Positions 50,617 to 57,147 of a DNA stretch of 64,000 nt are shown here, one piece after another. Within the stretch, counting starts at the first letter, position 1. Every line of letters begins with the position of its first letter. The DNA is from Allomuricauda sp. (lineage in GTDB: Bacteria > Bacteroidota > Bacteroidia > Flavobacteriales > Flavobacteriaceae), in NCBI RefSeq assembly GCF_013911645.1, contig NZ_JACESV010000001.1, positions 1,240,001 to 1,304,000 of the forward strand. Reading direction: 5' to 3'. The translations under genes and the position numbers were made by a program. The notes under the pieces are model-generated. The model was not told where the DNA came from. It did not search any database and saw only the letters and a program-made list of their open reading frames with translations.

Positions 50617-51723
50617 ATGTCGACTTCAAAAAGATTATTTTTCCAAGTCAATTCCCTCATCCGTCTCAAACGGATGGAACAAGTTTACAATAACAAAATA
50701 AATAAATTAATACGTAGAACTAAGGTTCACAGTTTAAACTCTGGAACCAAAAAACAAATTGTGGAGCGGTTTGCGAAGTATGGATTTAACAACATTTCAT
50801 TAAAGTGGCATAGGTACTATAATGGTGCAGCTAGTTATCCACATATCGATTTTATTCCGGAACACCTTTTCTATGGATACATTGAGCCCGCTTTGAATAG
50901 GGTTCCTCTTCATCCTGCATGGGAAGACAAAGCTTCCATGGAAAAATTTGTAGATCCCAATTTAACACCAAACACCATGCTAAAAAACTGCAATGGGTTT
51001 TATTACATCAATGATGAGATGGTTTCCCTTGATGAGGCTTTAGAGTATTGCTCAGAGTTGAGTCAATTTGTTATCAAGCATTCCATGGGCACTTGGGGAG
51101 GCAATGGGGTGAGAAAAATAGTTTTGGATAACTCAAACGATAAAAAGAAGTTTTTGAAAGCACTGTTCGACGAATATAAAAAAGACTTTGTGGTACAGGA
51201 AATTTTAAAGCAATCTGCCGAGTTATCTAAATTTAACCCAACCTCCATCAATACCATCAGGGTCATGTCCTATTTAAGGCCATCGGGTGTTGTTATTTTG
51301 TCCAAATTACTGAGGACAGGAAAAGAAGGTTCATTTACCGATAACACTTCTTCTGGAGGTGTTGCCTTTGGTGTGGATTTAGAGGGAAAACTTACTGATT
51401 TTGGAATCGATCAGTTTGGAGTCAAAACAAAAAGTTTAGGTGATGACGATAGATTTAATGGTTTTGTTTTTCCAGAGAATGAAAAAATTGTTGCAACCAT
51501 TGAAAAAGTGCATAAACAAATGCCTTATTTTAGACTTGTATCCTGGGATGTTATGGTAAATGATAAGTCTGAAATCAAAATAATCGAGTTCAATACCTTT
51601 GGTCAGGGCATCAATTTGCACCAAATCACCAATGGCCCCTTATTTGGGGAATATTTTGATGAAATCATGGAAATTGCCAAAAATTACGATAAGTTGAGCG
51701 ATATTATGAATAATCTTGGATAG
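50617..51723 (+). CDS. Sugar-transfer-associated ATP-grasp protein
   Basis: A 368-residue ATP-grasp protein of the type recalled as ATPgrasp_ST (sugar-transfer associated). The landmark segments are WHRYYNGAASYPHIDFIPEH (about 69-88), FVIKHSMGTWGGNGVRKI (nucleotide-binding loop, about 149-166), INTIRVMSYLRPSGVVIL, DNTSSGGVAFGVDLEGKL and DFGIDQFGVKTKS, with a metal-binding end KIIEFNTFGQGINLHQ (about 313-328). These proteins are found in polysaccharide loci, and their reaction is not established. It is the third ATP-grasp gene in the cassette and is cytosolic. Linked to neighbours by gaps of 83 and 68 bp. Confidence 0.82.
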   Translation: MSTSKRLFFQVNSLIRLKRMEQVYNNKINKLIRRTKVHSLNSGTKKQIVERFAKYGFNNISLKWHRYYNGAASYPHIDFIPEHLFYGYIEPALNRVPLHPAWEDKASMEKFVDPNLTPNTMLKNCNGFYYINDEMVSLDEALEYCSELSQFVIKHSMGTWGGNGVRKIVLDNSNDKKKFLKALFDEYKKDFVVQEILKQSAELSKFNPTSINTIRVMSYLRPSGVVILSKLLRTGKEGSFTDNTSSGGVAFGVDLEGKLTDFGIDQFGVKTKSLGDDDRFNGFVFPENEKIVATIEKVHKQMPYFRLVSWDVMVNDKSEIKIIEFNTFGQGINLHQITNGPLFGEYFDEIMEIAKNYDKLSDIMNNLG

Positions 51724-51791
51724 TACTTTAACAATAAGCCATATACTCAACTCCTAGGAATAATCTAATTTAATTTACTTAAAAAACCATT

Positions 51792-52808
51792 ATGTTATTA
51801 AGCATTATATTACCCATTTACAATGTAGCCAAATACTTGCCCTATTGTTTGGATAGCATATTACGGCAAAACCTTAGTCCAGATGCCTACGAGGTAATCA
51901 TGGTTAATGACGGTTCTACCGATTCAAGTCATGACGTTGCCAGCACTTACGCAAAAAAGCATGCCAATTTTAAGGTAATCGATCAAGAAAATAAAGGTGT
52001 GGGAGCGGCAAGAAATGTAGGATTGGACGCCGCTGTGGGAGAATATATCCACTTTCTTGACCCTGACGATTATTTGACAATGGATGTACTGAATAACATT
52101 TTAGGAACCGCAAAGAAGTTCAATACCGACATTTTGGCCTTTAAAACCAAAGATACCGACACGTATTCCTTGGCCGATTACCAAGATATCAGCAAAGAAA
52201 ATGAAGAACCTCGAATTTATTCGGGGATAGAGTATATAAGCGAAAAAAAATACGGTAATGAAGCTTGGTGGTATATCATAAAAAAGGATTTTTTACAAGA
52301 GTCCGGCATACGTTTTATGGAAGGAAGATGGATGGAAGATGCCATATTTACAATCTCTGTTTTGCTAAAGGCCAAACGTATTGTGCACCTTGACCATACT
52401 GTACTCATGCACGTTAAATTGCCAAGTTCAGCAATGAACAGTAGAGAAGAGTCTCACTACAAAAAACTTGTTTATGATTATTTGAATGCTGCAGTAGTTT
52501 ACAATGATATAATTAATTCGATGAAACCGAGTGATAGTACCGATGATGGTGCTATTAAAAGAATGAGGGTAAGACAGGATTCTTTCATTTTTTTCGGCAT
52601 TGCAAGAGCAATGCAATCGACTTTAAAATTTGAACACTTATGGGAACAATTGAAAGAAATGAAATCGATTGGAATCTATCCTCTCAAGAATTTTACCAAG
52701 CTTAATTACACAAGTCTGAAATACAAAGTGTTAGTGACTATTTTTAATAATAAAACGCTTCTTTCCACATCATTTATTGTTTTTAAAAAATTAAACCTCT
52801 CCATATAG
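51792..52808 (+). CDS. GT2-family glycosyltransferase
   Basis: A 338-residue GT-A enzyme. The family start LSIILPIYNVAKYLPYCLDS, then VIMVNDGSTDSSHDVAST, GVGAARNVGLDAAVGEYIHF and the metal-binding FLDPDDYL (about 92-99) are all intact. The segment RFMEGRWMEDAIFTISVLLK near 175-195 carries the ED that usually acts as base. No transmembrane helix. It is the last gene of the AT-rich cassette and would add one sugar to the repeat unit. Donor unknown. Confidence 0.9.
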   Translation: MLLSIILPIYNVAKYLPYCLDSILRQNLSPDAYEVIMVNDGSTDSSHDVASTYAKKHANFKVIDQENKGVGAARNVGLDAAVGEYIHFLDPDDYLTMDVLNNILGTAKKFNTDILAFKTKDTDTYSLADYQDISKENEEPRIYSGIEYISEKKYGNEAWWYIIKKDFLQESGIRFMEGRWMEDAIFTISVLLKAKRIVHLDHTVLMHVKLPSSAMNSREESHYKKLVYDYLNAAVVYNDIINSMKPSDSTDDGAIKRMRVRQDSFIFFGIARAMQSTLKFEHLWEQLKEMKSIGIYPLKNFTKLNYTSLKYKVLVTIFNNKTLLSTSFIVFKKLNLSI

Positions 52809-52877
52809 AAATTACAAAAGATTAAAATTTACCAGACCATCTTAACAAATTGGTTTGCCAAAGAATTAATTTATAAG

Positions 52878-54062
52878 ATGAGTCAAAACGGAAAACAACA
52901 TAATCAGTCTATTTTGAACGAAGACATTAAAATCTCAATCTTCATCAACTCCTTGGCCGGGGGCGGTGCCGAAAGGGTCACCTCCTACCTGCTCCCTTAT
53001 TTGATAAAAAAAGGGCAGTCCGTGGTTTTGGTACTGACCGAGGAGGAACTGGCTTACCCTGTTCCCGAAGAGGTTCCCATTTATTATTTGGCCAAATCAA
53101 AAAAAAACGAATCCGGTATTCTAAAATTGGCAAAGCTCCCATGGCTGGCATATAAATATGCACGTTTTTTAAAAAGGGAAAACATTACCCATTCCTTCAG
53201 CCTTTTAACGCGCCCCTGCTACGTGAATATTATGGCGCGCTGGTTTACCAATCATCCCTACAAACTCATGATCAGCGAACGCAACTTTCCGAGCATGCAA
53301 TACGGTGGGAACGACCTTCAATCCCGGATCAATAATTTTTTGGTGAAACGCCTATACCCAAAAGCGGATTTGGTGGTAAGCAATGCCAAGGCCAGCGCCC
53401 AGGATTTGGTCGATAATTTTGGCGTTCCCAAAGAACGGACCCAAACCATATACAACCCCATCGATATTGACAAAATCGACAAAATTGAAAAACTGGAAGG
53501 CTTTTTTGATGCCGATTATGTGAACGCCGTCAGTATTGGCAGATTGGTTCCGGAAAAAAACCACCTTTTTTTGTTGGAGGCCGTAGTCCCTTTCAAAAAC
53601 CTACGCCTCTACATTTTTGGGGAAGGTGAACTTAGGTCGCAACTGGAAGCCAAGATCAAACATCTTGGATTGGAAGAACAAGTGTTTTTGATGGGTTTTG
53701 AAAGCAATCCGTTCCAATATTTAAAAGCTGCCGATTTCTTTTTGTTCGGTTCTTTAAACGAAGGATTCCCCAACGTGCTCATGGAGGCCATGTGTTGTGG
53801 CCTGCCCATTGTAAGCACCAATTGCAAATCGGGCCCCGACGAAATGATGGAGCTGAAAGAGGCCAAAACCGATGATATCATGTTTACCGACTACGGCATT
53901 CTAACTCCGGTAAACAATGTGGCCTGCATGCAAAAGGCCTTGGATTATGTGTTGCAACATCCCGAATTTTTGAAGGCATGCAAGCCCAAACTTTTACAAC
54001 GAATCCAAGATTTTAGGCGCGAACCTATATTGGAAGCTTATAGAAGTCTTTTTATTGCATAA
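52878..54062 (+). CDS. GT4-family glycosyltransferase
   Basis: A 394-residue GT-B enzyme: INSLAGGGAERVTSYLLPYL at about 23-42, ISERNFPSMQ near 135, VSIGRLVPEKNHLFLLEAV near 215, and the donor site LNEGFPNVLMEAMCCGLPIV near 293 with the E-x7-E pair. Its closest recalled relatives are N-acetylgalactosamine-type GT4 enzymes. Codon use is visibly richer in G and C than in the genes from 42995 to 52808, so it belongs with the stable flank (ugd, GT4, epimerase) rather than with the cassette. Last gene of the plus-strand block, followed by an inverted repeat. Confidence 0.9.
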   Translation: MSQNGKQHNQSILNEDIKISIFINSLAGGGAERVTSYLLPYLIKKGQSVVLVLTEEELAYPVPEEVPIYYLAKSKKNESGILKLAKLPWLAYKYARFLKRENITHSFSLLTRPCYVNIMARWFTNHPYKLMISERNFPSMQYGGNDLQSRINNFLVKRLYPKADLVVSNAKASAQDLVDNFGVPKERTQTIYNPIDIDKIDKIEKLEGFFDADYVNAVSIGRLVPEKNHLFLLEAVVPFKNLRLYIFGEGELRSQLEAKIKHLGLEEQVFLMGFESNPFQYLKAADFFLFGSLNEGFPNVLMEAMCCGLPIVSTNCKSGPDEMMELKEAKTDDIMFTDYGILTPVNNVACMQKALDYVLQHPEFLKACKPKLLQRIQDFRREPILEAYRSLFIA

Positions 54063-54108
54063 GATTAAGCGGTATGAGGTCACCTAAAAAGCAACAAAAT
54101 TGTGAATT

Positions 54109-54181
54109 TGTCAGGTTGAGCGCAGTCGAAACCCATTGATTATCAACATACTTTAGATTCTCGACGGCGCTCGAACTGACA
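54109..54181. repeat. Imperfect inverted repeat, Flavobacteria-type intergenic element
   Basis: The left arm (54109-54131, TGTCAGGTTGAGCGCAGTCG onward) and right arm (54159-54181) are 23 bp each with four mismatches, around a 27-bp AT-rich centre. Such TGTCAG-TTGAGCGCAGTCGA elements are, as I recall, widespread between genes in Flavobacteriaceae. It lies between convergent genes and could also form a hairpin that ends transcription. Confidence 0.7.
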
Positions 54182-54222
54182 GATAACGAGCTTTGTAGAA
54201 AGCTTCATCAGATTTTACGCGC

Positions 54223-55395
54223 TCAGAATTCTATTATTATGAATTCCGACCTCCTGTTCTTAGCATGTTTATCCTCAGTACAATAAACCCCATCGGCACA
54301 TTCATTTACCAATTGAGTTTCCCCAAAGGCCTCATGACTGATTCTATCCGCAGAGATTCCTTTTGAAATCACATAATCTACAGTTCGTTCAGCCCTTCGT
54401 TCGGAAAGCCATTGATTGTATTTTTCCGTTCCCCTGGAATCGGTATGGGCAGTAACCCTGATTTTCAATCCAGGTTCGTCGTTCATGATGACGACCAACT
54501 GATCCAACAATTCTTTATCTTTTGAAGTCAAGTAAGAGGAATTGAGCTTAAAGTACACATTCCCCAAATCGTTTATCTTGGTCTGCAATGCATCTCTTCT
54601 AGCTTCTTCTGCTTCCCTTTTTGCCTTCTCCGCTGCAGCTAGTTCAGCGGCCTCTTTTTCTTTTTGAAGTCGTTCGGCCAGCAATCTTGCTTCTTCTTCG
54701 GCTTTGGCAATGGAATCCTGAACCCTTTGTTGCTCTTTTTCCATTTCCTGCAATAAGGCCAATTTCTCCTCCCCTTTTCTGGAAAGTCCTTTTTCTACAT
54801 CAAACCTATAAGCTACACCTATTGCATGCTGAATGTGATTGGTTGCATTTTCCGTGTCCATGGCCCATTTACCTGTGGAGTTGAAATCCAAGCCCCAGTG
54901 GTCGGAGAGCCACGTCCTAAAACCCAATACGGCATTATAGGTTCCCCTACCCTGATTGTTGGCATCGGTATACCCGGCACCAATTCCTACGTACGGATCA
55001 AAAAAGCCCATGTGTCCCAAAATCATGTTCAAATCATAGCTTACCCTAAAGTCAAGTCCCCAGTAATCCACATCTCCTGGATTAATATTGTTGTCCACAA
55101 TTTTTCCTTCCTTGTACTTATTGTAAGAACCTATGGCTTCTAAGCCAAGACCATTTTTAAAATAACGGCCAAAACTAAGTCTGGACGGATAAGGAACTGT
55201 GTTCCAGGCATCGCCTATGTCAAAAAGTTTTCCAAATTCATCTCCGGAGTCATCTACCACATTGGTTCCCAACGATACAAGCCAATAGCTTTGTACAATA
55301 CTATCCTTCTTGGTCAGTTCTACATCTTGTGCATAGGTCAATGCAAAAGAAAAAAAAGCCACGACCGGCAGGGTCAAAGGTTTTGAAATATTCAT
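54223..55395 (-). CDS. OmpA-family outer-membrane protein
   Basis: A 390-residue protein with a signal peptide (to about residue 22, ALTYAQ). An N-terminal eight-stranded barrel-like part (about 30-200; FGRYFKNGLGLEAIGSYN, DPYVGIGAGYTDANN) is followed by a long Glu/Ala/Lys coiled coil (about 215-270) and a C-terminal OmpA peptidoglycan-binding domain (about 275-390). The latter has VYFKLNSSYLT, VTAHTDSRGTEKYNQWLSER and RRAERTVDYVISKGI, in which the Asp and Arg that hold diaminopimelate are present. It ties the outer membrane to the cell wall. Its promoter candidate is at 55424. Confidence 0.92.
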   Translation of the reverse strand: MNISKPLTLPVVAFFSFALTYAQDVELTKKDSIVQSYWLVSLGTNVVDDSGDEFGKLFDIGDAWNTVPYPSRLSFGRYFKNGLGLEAIGSYNKYKEGKIVDNNINPGDVDYWGLDFRVSYDLNMILGHMGFFDPYVGIGAGYTDANNQGRGTYNAVLGFRTWLSDHWGLDFNSTGKWAMDTENATNHIQHAIGVAYRFDVEKGLSRKGEEKLALLQEMEKEQQRVQDSIAKAEEEARLLAERLQKEKEAAELAAAEKAKREAEEARRDALQTKINDLGNVYFKLNSSYLTSKDKELLDQLVVIMNDEPGLKIRVTAHTDSRGTEKYNQWLSERRAERTVDYVISKGISADRISHEAFGETQLVNECADGVYCTEDKHAKNRRSEFIIIEF

Positions 55396-55423
55396 TTTTA
55401 CTCGATTTGAGGTTTATCGCCAT

Positions 55424-55431
55424 CAAAGCTA
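55424..55431 (-). promoter_or_regulatory. Candidate -7 box of the ompA-like gene
   Basis: On the minus strand the sequence reads TAGCTTTG, a full match to TAnnTTTG, 29 bp before the ATG. No -33 TTG is in the right place. A TCGATGAGA string at 55481-55489, the reverse complement of a near copy of the TTTCATCGA motif, lies 50 bp upstream. Confidence 0.4.
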
Positions 55432-55511
55432 TAGCAAGCCCTTAAAAAAAGAAACTTTGCACTTCAAAGTGCGCTTATTTTCGATGAGAGGCAAAATATA
55501 TTTTAAAAGTC

Positions 55512-55973
55512 CTAATGGTCAATCCTTTGGAAAGTGATGGTTTTATCGACCAATGGCATTTTGTAGAGGTAAAAGGGAAAATTAGTGGCCTGAACCGTGG
55601 TTGCTTCCTCCTTTTTCTGCTCAACAAGCTCCAAGGCCATCGAAATTCCCTCATCGGTCTCCTTCAATTTGGACAATACGGGCGTTTTATCTCCTTTCTG
55701 CTCGCCCAAACAGACCAAAATTACCAGCTCTTGGGAAAAATCCACAACGGGAACAGGTAGGCCAGGTTTACGGGTTTTGTTTATTTCCGCATAAAATTTT
55801 CGCAACGATTTTGCATCCCGGATCACCCGTGCCCCGAATACATCTATGTTGATAAAACTATGATGGTCTATCAATACCATGCCTTCCATTGCTTCGCCCG
55901 CAGGGGAATGCCCCTCTTTTTGGGCCCTACAGGAGAGCAAACAGACCAATGCTATGAAGACTATATATCTGAT
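55512..55973 (-). CDS. PrcB-like lipoprotein with an apparent ATC start
   Basis: The mature protein resembles the PrcB C-terminal domain: ARVIRDAKSLRKFYAEINKT, VDFSQELVILVCLGEQKGD and NFPFYLYKMPLV. That domain occurs in small bacterial lipoproteins of unclear function, one of them a subunit of a protease complex. The only canonical start in the frame is TTG at 55949, which leaves a signal too short (MVCLLSC). Eight codons upstream, ATC at 55973 would give the peptide MRYIVFIALVCLLSC, a perfect lipoprotein signal with lipobox LLSC. It lies 2 bp after the BshA stop, so translation may be coupled. The ATC start, or an ATG changed by mutation or read error, is inferred from this. Confidence 0.7.
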   Translation of the reverse strand: MRYIVFIALVCLLSCRAQKEGHSPAGEAMEGMVLIDHHSFINIDVFGARVIRDAKSLRKFYAEINKTRKPGLPVPVVDFSQELVILVCLGEQKGDKTPVLSKLKETDEGISMALELVEQKKEEATTVQATNFPFYLYKMPLVDKTITFQRIDH

Positions 55974-55975
55974 GG

Positions 55976-57118
55976 TTAAAAAGTGTTTTTAAAGCGTGAT
56001 TTAAAGGCTTTTTCATAAAGGTCTTCGTACAAGGGCAGCACATGTACTATATCAAATTTTGATGCCACATTGAATGCATTTTCCTTGAACTTTTCCAAAG
56101 TTTCGTCATCCTTTAAGATTTCTATGGCCCGTGCTGCCATGGTCTCCACATCACCTACATTGGCCAAATAACCGGATACCCCGTCGATGTTTACTTCGGG
56201 AATCCCCCCTGTGTTGCTGGAAATTACGGCCACCTTATTGATCATCGCCTCCAAGGCCGCCAAACCAAAGCTTTCCGTTTCCGAAGGCAAGAGGAACAGA
56301 TCGGAAAAACAAAGGATCCGATCAATTTCATTGCTATTGCCCAAGAACAACACTTTGTCCTTCAGGCCCAAAGAATCGCACAGATCTTCCGCCTTTTCCT
56401 TTTCGGGCCCTTCGCCTACCATAATGAGTTTTGCAGGCATTGTTTTTTGGATCTGATGGAATATTTTAATGACGTCGGGGATGCGCTTAACCTTTCTAAA
56501 ATTACTGATATGGGTAATGATCCGTTCATCTTCCCTTGCCATCATGGTGCGTTGGCAATCCGTATAATTGTTCTTGTACTTGGTGGTCTCAATAAAGTTG
56601 GGAATTACCTCAATATCCTTTTCAATATCAAAAAGTTTTAAGGTCTCCATTTTCAAGGCCTCTGAAACCGAAGTCACCACATCCGATTTATTGATGCTGA
56701 AGGTAACCGCCGGTTTATAAAAGGGGTGTTTGCCCACCAAGGTTATATCGGTTCCGTGCAAAGTGGTGATCATTGGAATAAAGATTCCGTATTCCTGGAG
56801 CATTTTTTTGGCCATATAACCTGCATAGGCATGCGGTATGGCATAATGCACGTGCAACAGTTCAATACCGTACAGTTTGATGGTATCCACCAACTTACTG
56901 GAAAGCGCCAGCTCGTAAGGTTGGTAGTGGAACAATGGATATTCCGGCACGTGTACCTCATGAAAATGGATGTTGTTACCCAAAAGTTCCAAACGCACAG
57001 GTTGACGGTAGGTAATAAAGTGTACTTCATGGCCCCGCTCTGCAAGGGCAATACCCAATTCCGTGGCAACAACACCACTACCGCCAAAGGTTGGGTAACA
57101 CACAATCGCTATTTTCAT
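55976..57118 (-). CDS. bshA: N-acetyl-alpha-D-glucosaminyl L-malate synthase (bacillithiol synthesis)
   Basis: A 380-residue GT4-type enzyme that joins GlcNAc from UDP-GlcNAc to L-malate, the first step of bacillithiol. Landmarks of BshA: MKIAIVCYPTFGGSGVVATE at the start, HEVHFITYRQPVRL, LFHYQPYELALSSKL, LHGTDITLVGKHPFYKP (about 125-141), NFIETTKYK, and the donor site LFLLPSETESFGLAALEAM near 285 with the E-x7-E pair. Length agrees with the Bacillus enzyme (about 377). BshB and BshC are not in the window. It is followed closely by the PrcB-like gene. The low-molecular-weight thiol it makes could feed the redox enzyme at 29-937, though no direct link is shown. Confidence 0.93.
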   Translation of the reverse strand: MKIAIVCYPTFGGSGVVATELGIALAERGHEVHFITYRQPVRLELLGNNIHFHEVHVPEYPLFHYQPYELALSSKLVDTIKLYGIELLHVHYAIPHAYAGYMAKKMLQEYGIFIPMITTLHGTDITLVGKHPFYKPAVTFSINKSDVVTSVSEALKMETLKLFDIEKDIEVIPNFIETTKYKNNYTDCQRTMMAREDERIITHISNFRKVKRIPDVIKIFHQIQKTMPAKLIMVGEGPEKEKAEDLCDSLGLKDKVLFLGNSNEIDRILCFSDLFLLPSETESFGLAALEAMINKVAVISSNTGGIPEVNIDGVSGYLANVGDVETMAARAIEILKDDETLEKFKENAFNVASKFDIVHVLPLYEDLYEKAFKSRFKNTF

Positions 57119-57147
57119 AAGACAAATCTAAGGCAATTATTTATTAC

